Positions 47,755 to 60,479 of a stretch of 64,000 bases of DNA are shown here, piece after piece. The notes under the pieces were generated by a model, which was given only the letters and a program-made list of their open reading frames with translations, made no database searches and was not told the DNA's origin. Position 1 is the first letter of the stretch; each line of letters begins with the position of its first letter. Source of the DNA: Microthyrium microscopicum. Lineage: Eukaryota; Ascomycota; Dothideomycetes; Microthyriales; Microthyriaceae. The translations under genes and the position numbers were made by a program. The DNA lies in NCBI GenBank assembly GCA_010405405.1, contig MU004232.1, forward strand, positions 2,549,038 through 2,613,037, read 5' to 3'.

Positions 47755-50700
47755 ATGGCTGAGCTCCAAGCAATCGGCCAGCTTTTACAACACAGCTTAA
47801 ATCCCAATGAGCGCAAAGCTGCGGAGGCGGCCCTGCGCGAGCGAGAAGCCCAACCTGGCTTCAGTATACTCTTGCTACAGGTTGTAGCGAGCCAAGACCT
47901 GGATCAAGGGCTGAGACTAGCTGCTGCTCTCTACTTCAAAAATTTCATCAAGCGGAATTGGACGGTTCGTTGGAGCCCTTTCAAGCAAAAGATCCAAGCT
48001 AACTAGCTTCTAGACTGAAGATGGCGAATACAAACTTCCTCTTGATGAAGTCGCCTCTATCAAGCGAGAAATCATCGGCCTTATGGCGTCGGTACCATCC
48101 AAGATACAACATCAGCTTGGTGAAGCTATAAGTGTCATTGCGGACAGTGATTTTTGGGAAAGATGGGACACCTTGGTCGATGTGAGGAAACCAGCACAAG
48201 AAGCAGAAGAAAGGTTGCTAATTGCTCTAGGATCTTGTTGGCCGCCTTACGCCTGATAACACTGAAGTCAACATGGGTGTCCTTCAAATCGCACATTCCA
48301 TCTTCAAGAGATGGCGACCTCTTTTCGCCTCTGACGCTTTGTTTACTGAAATCAACCACGTTCTCGAGAAGTTCTCAAAGCCTTTCCTCCAGTTACTTCA
48401 AGTAAGATAAGAACCGATGCATGGTAGAGCTCACTGACACTCTATAGCACACCGATACCGCAATTCAAGCACAACAAAACGACAAAGCTGCGCTACAACA
48501 AACCGTTAACCTTCTGAGTCTGGAGATCAAGATATTCTATGATTTGTCTTGCCAGGACATGGCCCCAGACTTTGAAGAAAATCTTCAAGCTCTATCAGGT
48601 CTTCTACAAAAATATGTCACATACGACAATGCGCTACTTCACACGGATGATGACACTGAATCAGGAGTTTTGGAATATGTAAAGGCCGGGATTTTCGAAG
48701 ACTTGACACTTTATACCCAAAAGTTTGAGGAATTTGGTCCGTACGTTCAGGAACATGTCACCAGTTGCTGGACTTTCCTCACCAATGTGGGCGCTGAAAC
48801 CAAGTATGATATCCTCGTTTCACGAGCATTGCAATTCCTCACCGCGGTTGCAAGCAATCCCCAATACGCGCAAATCTTTGGAACTGAGAGTACCATCACA
48901 GAAGTTGTCCAACGCGTCATTCTGCCTAATGTTACACTCAGAGAATCGGATCTGGAGCTGTTTGAAGATGAGCCAATTGAGTTCATCCGTAGAGATCTTG
49001 AGGGTTCTGACAACGATACTCGGAGACGTGCCGCTACAGACTTCCTTCGCCAGCTTGTAACCCACCACGAACAATTGACCACTACTGTCGTATTCGCTCA
49101 AATATCAGCTCACTTGGACGAGTACAGCAAAAATCCGAAGGATAACTGGCAACACAAGGACACTGCCATCTATTTGTTCTGCGCGGTAGCTGCAAAGGGA
49201 TCGTCAACCGCTGGCCAAGGTGTGAAGACCATCAATCCTCACGTTGACCTTATGGACTTCTTTCAAAAAAACATTGCTCAAGATCTTACATCTGGCGCGG
49301 CTTCTCACCCTGTGCTTATCGTTGATGCGATCAAGTTCCTTTATGTCTTCCGAAGCATCCTTGGTCGAGACTTGTGGCATGCCGCATTTTCTCCGCTTGT
49401 ACAGCACTTGGTTTCGAAACAGTATGTCGTTTATACATACGCGGCTATAGCAGTTGAGCGAGCCTTGACTCTGGTGGGCGACGATAAGCAACCAATTATA
49501 CCGCAGGAGGAAGTTGTCATGTTGTCTAAGGATCTTCTACAACACCTCTTTTCGATCATTCAGCAGGATTCTGACCCACGAAAGATACAAGAGAACGAAT
49601 TCTTGATGCGTTGCGTGATGCGAGTTCTCATTGTAATCCGAGAGGGAGTAATTCCTCTTACAGACCTGGTTCTGACCAATTTTATCAACATAACCATGGT
49701 TATTCGACACAATCCTTCAAATCCAAAGTTCTACTATTATCACTTTGAGGGTATTGGAGCTCTGGTTCGATTTGGTGCTCCATCGCAACCCGAGAAGCTA
49801 GAAACTGCACTATTCCAGCCGTTTGCAACTATTCTGGAAAGCGATGTCCAAGAATTCGCACCTTACGTCTTCCAACTGTTTGCTGCTCTCCTCGAAGCGA
49901 ATCCTTCCGGTACACTATCAAGCGGTTACTTTGATCTCATCCCCCCTATCCTCCTACCCAACATGTGGGATTCAAGAGGAAACATCCCCGCTCTAGTTCG
50001 CCTGCTCAGCGCCATAATACCCCGTGGAGCAGAGTCCATTATCAAGAACCATCAGCTCGAGGCTATTCTAGGCATCTTCCAAAAGCTCGTCAGTGTCAAG
50101 AGCAGCGAAGTACACGGCTTTGACCTTCTCGAATCCATCGTGGGCTCCTTCACCGTCGAACAGCTGAAACCATACTGGATTCCCCTTCTCACAATCATGC
50201 TCACCCGCCTCATGTCGGCTAAAACCGATAATTTCTCCCAACGTTTCTCCCGCTTCTACCACTTCTGTTCCGCACGGGATAAGCAAGGCCTTGGCGCTGA
50301 CTTCTTCATCGGCATCTGCGATCAAGTCCAAAACGAGTACGCTCCCTCTTTCCCCATTGCCCTGTACACCTTTTACTGATAATACCTCTTAGTGTCTTCC
50401 GCCAAGTATACACAGGCATCATTCTCCCCGACACCGCCAAATTCACCCGCTACTACGACAAGAAAATCGCGCTCGTCAGCCTTACCAAAACCCTCGCCGA
50501 CTCCACCGCTTTCAGCGACCGCTACCCCAAAGGCTGGCCACTCACTGCCGAGCAAATGCTACGCCTACTCGTCGAGCCCCCCGTCCCAACCACCGGCAGC
50601 GATGAAGTCATTGTGGACGCAGACCCAGATGATCTATCCTTTGGCGTCGGCTTTACACCACTCAATACCTGTCGTCGCACAGTGAGTGATCCGTTCCCAG

Positions 50701-50837
50701 AGGCAGCGGACGTCAAGGGCTGGGTCGCAGCGTACTTGAAGGAAGCGGATGGTAGGACTGGCGGACGAATTGGCCAGTTTGTAGAGGAGCGGCTGAGTCC
50801 ACAGCAGAAGGCGGCGATGATGGCGATTTTGTCGTAG
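47755..50837 (+). CDS. cse1: Cse1/CAS exportin, importin-alpha re-exporter
   Basis: Five exons (47755-47964, 48014-48181, 48231-48401, 48448-50336, 50393-50837) give 960 residues, close to yeast Cse1. The protein is an all-helical karyopherin that carries importin-alpha back to the cytoplasm with Ran-GTP. Evidence: an importin-beta N-terminal region (LNPNERKAAEAALRE, RLAAALYFKNFIKRNW) and the CSE1 core with NPKFYYYHFEGIGALVRF and ESDVQEFAPYVFQLFAALLE. The ATG sits in CAAGATGGC, a good context. The last intron is best taken as 56 nt (50337-50392), giving DQVQNDVFRQVYTGIILPDT, which fits the family. A 29-nt alternative keeps frame but is too short to splice. Divergent from tsc2, convergent with rad23. 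Confidence 0.93.
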
Positions 50838-51493
50838 ATGAGATGAAGAGAGAAAGAAAACGATGCTTTAGCGAGGTTGGTAGCAAGCAATCAGATCCGT
50901 TGAACTTTTGAGCAGTTTTATATCACGGGCATAGATGTATGTGACTGAGAGAGAAAGAAATGTATGGAATAGTTGTTGATATGAAAAAGCGCATCTTCGT
51001 TTCTGTGCAGTTTTTGAGTGGACTTGATTATTTTGTATTTCGTGTTTGACTACTTAGTTCACTCTCAAGTCCTTTCAACGTTTCCCAACAATGGTAAACA
51101 ACAACAATGCCTCATCCGACATGATTCCCAGACACACCAAACTCCCCGTTCCTCTCCGTCAGGACCCAAATTAGAGCGCAAAGGTGGATTAGAGATAAGA
51201 ATGAAGAGCATATGGATTCCTGGGAATTTCTTCAAAAGACGCATTAAGGTACAAATAGAGTCCCAAGCCATCAGCCAGAACTGGCGAAAAGACAGAATGA
51301 CTAGTATAGTTTGATGACGCTGATTTGCGGAGAGTGTGAACAATGGGTGGATTATTGGTTTCAACAACCGAAATGTGTGAACAAGATGGCCCATAGGAGA
51401 CGACTGATTAGAGTGACCGTATTTTCCACAGCCACAACATTTCTTTGCCCCGAGCAATCCTCCTCAGTTTTCGCCCAATATTTTTCCTCGAGC
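50838..51493. other. Convergent 3' regions of cse1 and rad23
   Basis: No supported gene; this is 3'-UTR-like sequence for both neighbours. Frames here are shadows. Confidence 0.5.
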
Positions 51494-52904
51494 TTAGTGT
51501 TGGTCATCATCGGGCTGGTCGAACAAGAAATTGGCGGCCAACTCCTCATTCTTGTCGCATGCGAAGTAGGCTTGGATGACGAGATCGCGTTCGAAGCCCA
51601 GACGGCAGAGCTATTTGTAATTAGTACGGTTGAAATGGAAGTAAGTTTCGCATAACTTACGCGCTCAATCGCATCTCGTTCTTCTTCCGTAATGCTCACG
51701 ACTTGCGCACCCGGTGGGAGTGCCGCATCGTCGCCCTCATCCTCGGCGAGAAGCTCCAAGAACTCATCTGGTCGATTGGTAATCATCTGAGCGAGTTGAG
51801 GATTGCCCTGCGTCAACTGTTGCATAATGGGCTCCAGCATTTGTGGATTTTGTTGAACCAGAGTTCTGAGCTGATGGAACTGTGGGTTGTTGCGCAAGAA
51901 ATCGAGAGTTCCTGCTGGCACAGCTCCTCCAGCACCAGCACCAGCACCAGCTGCAGCACCAGCTCCTTGGCGTGGTCCTCCTCGTCCCAGTGCCTCTGCG
52001 GCTTCAAAGAGGTTGATAGGCTCATCGCTGGCTAGATCAGCTGGTGCGGTTGCAGTCTCAGTTGTCGCAGCTGGAGCCCGAGCCGCAGGGGCTTGGGTCG
52101 CAGCAGCAGCAGGTGCTTGCTCGCGTTGCAGATGCTCGGGAATACCATTTAGAAGGTATTCAACGGCTCGATCTGGGTTGAAGAAAGCAGCGCGCATAGC
52201 ACGATCGATCTGATCCCGAGGGAACCCCATAGCTTCCATATTCTCCGTAGCGGCTGCGCGCTCTGCGCCTAGCGCAAGGGTTGAAGGGTCGTTTGATTGT
52301 CTCGAAGGGGACTGGGCAGCGCCAGCTGGTGAAGGAGTAGCAGGCACATTTGAAGCACCAGTAGAAGCAACGGGAGCGATCGGTGCGGCAGGAGTCTGGC
52401 TTGTAGTGGAGGACTGTGCAGGTGTTGATGGGGCAGCGGATGTAGAAGGTTGAGGCTTTGGCTATTGTCTTCGTTAGCTAGAATTCGACGGGGTTGGCGA
52501 AGGCTGTAATTACCTTTTGGATCATGCAAACGATGAAACCCTTCTCTTCGATGTTGTAGGACTCTATGGTCTTGTCATCTTGTAAGATCTTGCCTATCGT
52601 CGCGAGTTAGCTTCTGTGGCGCATACAGCTCGAGTCGAATCGGCCTTTCATTACCAGAGTAGATGAGTTTCTGCTGAGCTGGTTCCCATTCTTTCTCCTG
52701 CTGAATCTTGGCCTTGACTTGTGCAATCTACAGGAATTAGTCGAGTTTCTACAAGCTCAAAGCGGGGCAAGGCGATGAAGCTCACAGTTTCAAAAGGTTC
52801 CGCCTCGATGACGAACTTGGCCTGCTTGAGGTCCTGATAAGTGTTAGACAGATTCCATTAGACGCTTTGCTTTGGGTAGAGTTTACCTTGAAGGTGAGCT
52901 TCAT
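51494..52904 (-). CDS. rad23: Rad23-type ubiquitin receptor and DNA-repair factor
   Basis: Six exons on the minus strand (52887-52904, 52786-52833, 52655-52727, 52514-52593, 51661-52461, 51494-51610) give 378 residues. Rad23 brings ubiquitinated proteins to the proteasome and stabilises the Rad4/XPC damage sensor. Domain order: UBL at 1-73 ([34 protein letters not shown]), a Pro/Ala/Ser linker, UBA1 at about 140-180 ([19 protein letters not shown]), an Ala/Gly-rich linker, the XPC-binding domain at about 257-311 ([18 protein letters not shown]), and UBA2 at about 330-375 ([18 protein letters not shown]). Four short introns cut the UBL end of the gene, and one falls inside UBA2. A retained last intron would give a frame that loses UBA2. 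Confidence 0.95.
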
Positions 52905-55900
52905 GGTGTATTTGGTAGATGCTCTCGGATGAAAGTTCAGATGACAGGCGAGTAATGAAGATGTGGGGTTAGGATTCGCTAGCAGAAGCGGGCTGGTGGT
53001 GTGGCAAGACGATGGAATATGTAGAGCGAAGGGTGAAGAGGCAGAGTTTTCAACGGTGGTGGGGATAGAGGATGAAATAAGTGTTGGAGTTGAAGAGTCA
53101 GTGAAGTACAGTATTGAGATGAAGCCAGAAGATTTGAGGTTTAAGGTAGTGTGGACCGTTGGCAGTCACAGTGTGCAGTCGTTGCCGCAGTTGCCTTGCC
53201 TGTGCGGGCAGTGAAGCCTTCCTTTGCTTGGTCCTGCCTAACCGCGGGTGGCTGCCCGCAAAATAACCTACACCTCCAATTCGGTCCCTATCTTCATCTC
53301 ATTCTTAGCACGCTCTTTGTCCCCCTCATTCACGTATATCTTCATGTGAACATTGAAAGTGTTACTTGATGCCGATTTCGTACTCGATCCCGATAAGGCT
53401 GCTACTTACAAGTCACTCTTTGAAGCGCAAGCGCGCTTATTACCCGAAGATATCTATCATCTCATGAGCATATCCCCCAAATCTGGCGCTATTGAATTTG
53501 GGGAATATCTTCATGCTGTTCCCATAAGATGCCTTTGATCTGTTGACAGCATTTTAGCAACAGGACGATTCTCTCTACAATGGTAGATCAGGCGGAAAGC
53601 TGTCACCCACCTCACAACTTGCATATCGAGTCTGAGATGAGCGTGAACCGTTGGATACCTGTCATGTAGCTTCTACTCAAGTACTTTCGGTGATTGGTAT
53701 ATACCCCTAGCAAGCAAGACCGCGAGATATGACTTGCAGTATCGGCTCAACGCTCTTCGAATATATGCCTGCGTAAAAAGAAAGGCCCTCTGGCTGATGA
53801 TGGATATGGACATCAAGGATGTTCGTTGTATAAACTGGAGTTTTCTTATGCTTTTTGAGTTTCTAAGGTCAAGAGTCTGTATCCTTATCGCATCATCTGG
53901 TCCGAATTTTGAATGACCATTGTAATATATCCAGGCCCAAAGCCTGAGAATGGATATCTGCCTGCAAGGACAACCCTACAGAGTAGAGTCTCGTTGCCTC
54001 CATCCTTGATTTCCTACAACCTGCATTGCTGAGCGCTCATCAACTGTTCAGCTATATTTCTTGACTGGTTCAAGAAAGAGACAATCATAATGGTTCTTTA
54101 AAGGCTTTCTGGTAATTTCATTTGACAAGAATGCTATGTCTAGCAAGGCATGATAGTAATATCAACTCTGAAAGTTTCCGCTTTCTCTCTAAGATGAACC
54201 ATAACGCCCACCCTAATCAACAATATATTCTATACATGCTTTACCAGGTCTGAAGAATCGCTGCGCTACCAAACAGCATTGGATGAGTAATGAAGAAATG
54301 TCGGCTACACTTCCTATCGGCGATCCATCAACTTTGAATCTTTTACGAGAAAATCAACCACTGCGTGAAGTTGAACGCGTTCCTTAGCGTGTCAACCACC
54401 AACTGTGAACTATCAGCATCCACATCTTAGCCACCCAACCCGTTGGCATCAAGCCTTTCGTAATTTTTTCAATCATAGAGACTTCAAAGCGCGCCACTCG
54501 CTCCTTCAAACGCGTCAAGCGATTTGGGAATGACTGGTGAGCAGCCAAAGGCCATTGCTTGCGAATCCGGATGCTCAAAATGAACAGTCGCACCCATCTT
54601 CGTGGTCACTAGTATGCCGCTGAGCATCCCTCTCTACTTACCTTTCCGAGCCAATCACTTTACACTGACCGGCGAGTAATTGCTTCCATCCCAGGCATCG
54701 CGGTTTCAAGGTGACAATGCAACATTGTCGTGAGCACTGTTCCCGTTCGGTCGCGTAGAAGGTCAACAAGAACAACAACAAACAACGCGACGCGTTGGCA
54801 ATAGTAACGCCTAGTATAGCGCCTCACCAGCAAAAGTTTGCAACTTTGCACAGCTGGCAGTGCTGTGGCGGAACATGTTAACAACTGACTTGTTCGCCAT
54901 TTTGACAGCAGCGCGTTCTAGGAAAGAGCATCCTTTTTGGCAGCGCCCGACGCCCATGGCACTGGCAGCATGTTCCTCTCGCGTGGAATAGCTTTTGGCT
55001 GCAGAACAAAGCCCATGCTTTCCCCAGCTTCAGCTGAAAACGGGCTGAGAGCTCTGAGCCAAGGTTGTTCCTTGTGTTCTTCTGGAAAACCCAGAAAACA
55101 TCAGTTGGCCCAAGCTAACGGTGGTTCGAACCCAATTGACGCATTTCATTGGTTGCTGAGAGCATTAATTCTTGGATTCTTCCTCCGATCAGCCGCATCC
55201 ACGCCTGGCTCCCACGTTGCAAATTGACGCTGAATCGACCCAGATATTAATTCAGGGTAGATTTTTATCGTTCAGCAACCCTTACACGCAATCTCATTCC
55301 TATCTTCTCTTTCAAAGTACCTCTGGCATTGGCTGTCAAGGAAATGAGACTTGATCGAGCAGCAGGGAATCTGTACAAAGTTCTACAAATACAACAAACT
55401 GGCTTGAAGCCTGATTCGCAATCCGGCCAAGTACCATAGATTGGTCGACTGCTGCCACAAAGCAGTCCCTGCCAACAACTCTCTACGATCAAGTCTGCTG
55501 GCGCCAGTCATCTGGGAAGACCGTGTTGCACATGTGTGTCCTATTTTAGACTTCCTTGCTGAAGACTGTTACGGGGTGCTCCTTTTCAAGCCAGAAGGAT
55601 GTTTGACGTAGTACCAGACGCGCAGTAATTGCTGTATTGATCCGGTATAATCACTTGCCTGTTTGGTTGGAACTCCATGATCTCAGCCAGGATTCCAGGA
55701 AGAAAGCCGCTGTCCGATCCAGGATGTTTGTCCGGCATCTCGCAGATTTGGTTGACGTGGTATGCAACATGCCAATCTCGTCAATGGGACTACAGCCTTA
55801 TTCCTGCCAATGGCATGGATATTGTTCTCCTCACACTTGTAATATGTTAATGCACGCAGGCTCAGGTTCATCTCTTGCGATTGATTATAACTTCACAGTC

Positions 55901-56769
55901 TAACCCTGCCTTCCGCAGCTCATGCACACATTTCAGTTTTCTTGCGACTCTTTTGAATTACAGTACCCCTGAGACGACTGACAAGACATGGTATAATATC
56001 TTTGCCGGAGCCCAGAAGTCTTCGCTACGACAAACGCTGTACTCCGTACTCCTTCTTTATGCTCTGTGTACCTATTTTGTCTTTTACCATTTGTCAAAGG
56101 CGTCGTCTAGCGTTTCATGATCGCACAAGGTCGCCTCATTGCCAAGTTTAGACGATAGTGCCACAGCACAGACAAACCTTAAAATCCGCCTCCTTTTGGA
56201 CACAGACCGTCAACGTCAAGATCCAGGTACTGGGTGTAGGCGATCAAAACGTGCCGGTTGAAGAATCGGGTCTGAGCACTCTGAAGTTCTGATTCTGAAC
56301 TTGAAAGTCAGTCCCTCACCCAAGCCTCCTTCGCAGCCGTTCGCCAACTACCGCAAGTTTTGGTCTTTAGGCCAACCTACTTGGTTCTATGGTGCCTTCT
56401 TGAAACAACGCCGCAAAGACTGGAGAGCACCAAGATCTTTCCAAGAGAAAGAGATATTCGATTCAGGTTAACAACAGGTTTTGGTCCAGACTCCAGCACC
56501 GCCACGAGTTTCCGTTCAATCATTGCGCGTGTTTGACAACAAGCCTAATCAAATTGGCTGCAAGCTGCAGTTATAAAGTTGTTGGTTTATGCTGTTCAAG
56601 CATGCTCAACTGGATCTGATCAATTTTGAGTTGGTACACTAACAGTAAGTCGCATTCGGGACTTTATGCGGAGGTTTTATTTCGTTTGCACTAACCAACT
56701 CCCAGTACAAGGAAGATACTTTCGGGATACGACTCGGTTGGCTTTTAAAAGTAATCGGTCAACGCCATT
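52905..56769. other. 3.9 kb of normal-GC sequence with no supported gene
   Basis: The first 300 bp is the rad23 promoter. Beyond it I see only short frames without ATG starts or known motifs, for example 53,353-53,538 and 54,937-55,227. Composition is mixed and neither RIP-like nor clearly coding. It may hold decayed genes, a noncoding transcript or old repeats. No tRNA could be folded. The stretch ends at the long transposon. Confidence 0.45.
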
Positions 56770-57331
56770 CTGGAGGGTCGACAGCTGAAAACCTGATAAT
56801 TAATAAACGCTATCCGACAGCCAAAAGAGGTAAGGGGTAGATTAGTTGGTCTTATTAGGGGGTATTAAATAGGGATAAAGGATTACATACAAATTTTGTC
56901 TCTATGGCTTTTTAAACCTTAATCCTGCTAGATCTTAGCCGTTGACTATCTAAAAATTATTAAATTTGAAGCCTAAGATACCTAAAATGGACGCTATATA
57001 ATAGATTACTAGTGAAGCTACTAGTATAGCTTTGCAATGGTTCTAATTCTTTAATGTTATTAATTAGGACTACATTAATTAAGAATATTAATTACTTGTT
57101 AGATATGGACACTAAGAATAGTATTTAGATCTACTTAGTAATAGCGATATAGTATTATAATATTAGTATAGTAAATCTATATTAAAGAATGCCTATAGTA
57201 CTAATTAGTATATAATAGGTTCTTAAAGTAGAAAATTAGATAGTTAGCTTAACTAATAGATCTTTAAAACATGTCCTTCAAAAAACAATATAATTCTTTA
57301 CGTAAAGCTAAATTTCTAATATCGTTACTAC

Positions 57332-57951
57332 TTATGCATTTAGTTTGACTATATATTTATTTTAATTTAGCGTAATAGTTTTGTAAGAGCCTAATAATAT
57401 TAAAGGACTACTTTAATAATACTCTTCTTTATCTTTATTGCTACTACTCTAAGCTCTTGAAATTCTATCCTTTTTTGACGCTAGATTAAATGTAAGAGTA
57501 TATAAATATTATAAGGGATAGTAGTAGTAGAGATTGCTTTTAGGGCTTTATTAATACCACTATAGTAAATATCTATTAATCTAAAGGTAAAGAGGACTAA
57601 TAGCGAGCTTTTTATAGTAGTTATATAAGAAGATACTATATAAAAAGCTAAGCTATTTGTTGTCCTAATAGTATAATCCTCTTTATTAACGTTAGTTATC
57701 TTAGTACTATTAATAATAGAATGATGTTACTTAAGTCTAGACTTAAAGATAGACTTCGTTAGCTATTTTAATACTATTAGAAATAATAGTTATATAGAGA
57801 TGTTATATACTAGGGTAGTAATATTATAATGGTTTTATTTAATAGGCCATTGAATTTAATTAAGCGACGATTTAATTATATTATAGCAAAGAAGAGGGTT
57901 TTTGTTAAGTAATCTTTTACTTAGTTAAAGGGATTATAGTATAGAGGGATA
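57332..57951 (-). pseudogene. Probable transposase remnant, RIP-broken, superfamily unknown
   Basis: About 205 codons on the minus strand, open except for TAA/TAG at Gln/Trp-type positions. The middle (YTIRTTNSLAFYIVSSY, then SLLVLFTFRLIDIYYSG) looks like folded protein rather than chance. I see no DDE catalytic pattern that I can defend. More coding sequence probably lies toward 59,100. Ends are approximate. Confidence 0.45.
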
Positions 57952-59817
57952 TTTAATTTTAGGCTAGGCCTACGCGTTAGTTTAATACTTATTATATATT
58001 ATTTAAGTATCTTATTTTTGTTAACTAACTACTTAACGTATTACTATATAAACTTAATAAATTCTTATTTTAGGACATTGCTAATATTTATTAAGGATTA
58101 TTTAAATCTTTTTAGAATGTTTAATTAGATAGAATTATTAATTTATTATAGTTTAAAAGATATCTATTTTGTTAAAGATATTAAAGAAGATAAGATGTAG
58201 TTAGGTGCCTATAGATGTTAAGGAGTAAAGATATTAAAGATTTAGGGTTAGTATTTTATTTAACCCTTAAAGCTTTTAGAAGATATTATAAAGGGCTATA
58301 AATAGAATATGTCTATAACTACTACTAAAATTTGTAGAGAACATTAGAATTATATCTATTTAGGTCTATTTATAGGATTAAAGCTAAGATTCCTTACTAT
58401 CTCTAAATATTACTCTAATCTCTAAGTAGCCTGTTCTTCTAATCTAAATATCCTTAACTTAATACTTCTTATATCTAATATATCTTTACTAAAATAATTA
58501 CTACTACTACTACTATAAATCCTATTCGCTTTATACTATGTCTTCTTTAGCTTATCTACTTCTTTAAGGTTCTTATTAGTATTAACAAAAAAGCAAGTTA
58601 TCGCAATCGTAGCTTTATTAATATAAGAGCGAGTTTTTTAGCGCTTTACTTACCTTACTATAGGATTTTGAGTATTTCTACTCTTTTTTAAGCCTAAGCT
58701 AGAACTTATTAGAGGCTTAGGGGTAGGGGATTAAACGTGTGTATGCTATAGTAGTAGAGGACCTAAACTAGTATTATTAAAGTTAAGGAATTCTTGTAAT
58801 AGCGATCTAGGAATATGTAAAGTAGTAACAATATTTATTAGTAATAGTAAAGTCTTATCTAATTTAATTATAGGGCTAGAACGCTTGCTAAATATTGTTA
58901 TAATAATATTATAGCGTTAAACCTATTCTTGTCTATAGGCGTTAACTAGTTCTTAAGCTTTAGTTTTATTTAATACCCTTGAATTATATTAGTCTTTAAT
59001 AATAATCTACGTATTTAGAGCTTTTTAATATAGGTTAGATCTAAGAACTATCTCTAAATAATATTTATCCTTCTCTTTACGCTAGTGTAAAATATTATCT
59101 TTTAGAGTAGTCTTTATAGTCTAATTAGAGGGTGCTCTACTACTAGACGCTACTTTAAAATCTTAAATAACGCTATTCTAAAATATGCCCTTTTAACTAC
59201 TTAGGGTATTACTAGTACTACTACTATATAATTCTTTATTATAGATATAGATTTTAACTAATTTAGTTAGATTATCCTAGCCCTAGCTTAAATGCTAGCG
59301 TAGTAAAGCTATTAGCCTTATAAGCGCTGTAGCCTGCTAGTAATTAGAGTATTAAATAGGCGTATTTTATATAGTAGGGCCCTAGGGGGCTTAGAAGAGT
59401 AGGGAAAACGTTAGGGTCGTTGTTAGGGTTGCTTTAAATAAGCTAAGCATACTCTTAATTAAGATTTTAGGTATAGAATTATATTATTAAGATATTTTAG
59501 CTTTAAAGAAGATATTAAGCTTTAGAATATAAAGATATAAGTTATAGAATATAAAGATATTAGATCTAATAGTTTCTATAGCTAAATTATTACTATAGGA
59601 TTATATTTCTTTATTAGGGCGTATTTTATAACTTATAGCTCTCTTAGAAGTCTTAGCTATTCTTAGTTCTACTCGTAGCTTTAAAAATATACTTAAAATA
59701 GATTAATTCTTAAGGGATTTTATTACTAATAAGGCTAAGATATAACGTTTATATAAACTCTATAGTAATACTATTCTGGTAACGCGTTATTAAGAATTAG
59801 AGCTAAAATCTCTTATA

Positions 59818-59844
59818 TAGCGCTAATGGAATTTATTAGCGCTA
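59818..59844. repeat. Conserved hairpin near the right end of the DNA transposon
   Basis: Arms TAGCGCTAA (59818-59826) and TTAGCGCTA (59836-59844) with a 9-nt loop, 92 bp from the terminus. Identical arms sit at the same distance in the MITE. The CG sites are retained despite heavy mutation around them. Confidence 0.85.
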
Positions 59845-59936
59845 CATAAGAACTATCGATTTATGTGTAATACTATTCCTGATTAAGCGACGGATTAGGG
59901 TCTTATTATTGCGGATGCGAGCTGTCGACCCTCCAG

Positions 59937-60479
59937 ATTTGAAACTATCCAATCGTACATGCTGCCTTGCTCTGGTCCAACTGCCAACTTCAAACCGCCG
60001 CAAAGTGGGTCAAAAACCCACCTCTAGCTCTAGGATTCTAACCTGGCTTAATTTCCTTCAGCCTTGCAAGCTGCTCGCCTTTGACGAATCCTATCTACGC
60101 GATCCCAACGCGTCGTGGATACCCCTTCTACTGTCTTACTCTTCTAAAATCCACCCACTGTATTCTCTTTTCTACCAATCGAGTCCTGGCCTATTGAACT
60201 TTTCCACTACCTCAGTCTCTCGTTCATTTCCCCAGACCCTTAAGTCTCAAAACCTCTCGAGGTTGTCGCTCATTCAAAAACACTCTTTTTCACACTAACT
60301 GGATTTTGCTCTGGACTGGATCTAAACTTGTAGCTATCCAATACATTTTAAAAGGTCATTCTCTATCATTCCTTCTGGAAATCAAACTTTTACCCGTGGG
60401 CTCACTAGGTATTCTTGTTGGATCACCAATTTGTCAATATCTCAAGCTCAACGGCTCCAGGGCTCAGGATCTTCATGCC
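59937..60479 (+). promoter_or_regulatory. Promoter and leader of the four-helix membrane protein gene
   Basis: Normal-GC sequence resumes at once after the transposon. CT-rich tracts at 60,120-60,300 look like a fungal promoter or leader. The frame of the next gene is open back to about 60,306 but has no ATG before 60,480. Confidence 0.45.

Larger units (their letters stand above)
56770..59936 (-). mobile_element. 3.17-kb RIP-mutated DNA transposon with inverted termini
   Basis: The left end reads CTGGAGGGTCGACAGCT and the right end is its exact inverse, AGCTGTCGACCCTCCAG. ATT flanks both sides (56767-56769 and 59937-59939), a possible 3-bp target copy. The interior is AT-rich with TAA/TAG-broken frames. 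A minus-strand frame at about 57,951-57,332 is the best coding remnant. The right 120 bp match the left end of the GC-normal MITE at 38,545-38,878, including the hairpin. I could not assign a superfamily from termini or protein. The orientation given follows the coding remnant. Confidence 0.85.

Noticed and set aside
53353-53538. 61-codon frame after rad23
   Set aside because: It starts at TTG, has no ATG and no recognisable family.
55115-55140. GGTTCGAACCC, similar to a tRNA T-loop
   Set aside because: The motif is self-palindromic, but the flanking bases do not form a T-stem and no anticodon or acceptor stem could be folded around it on either strand.
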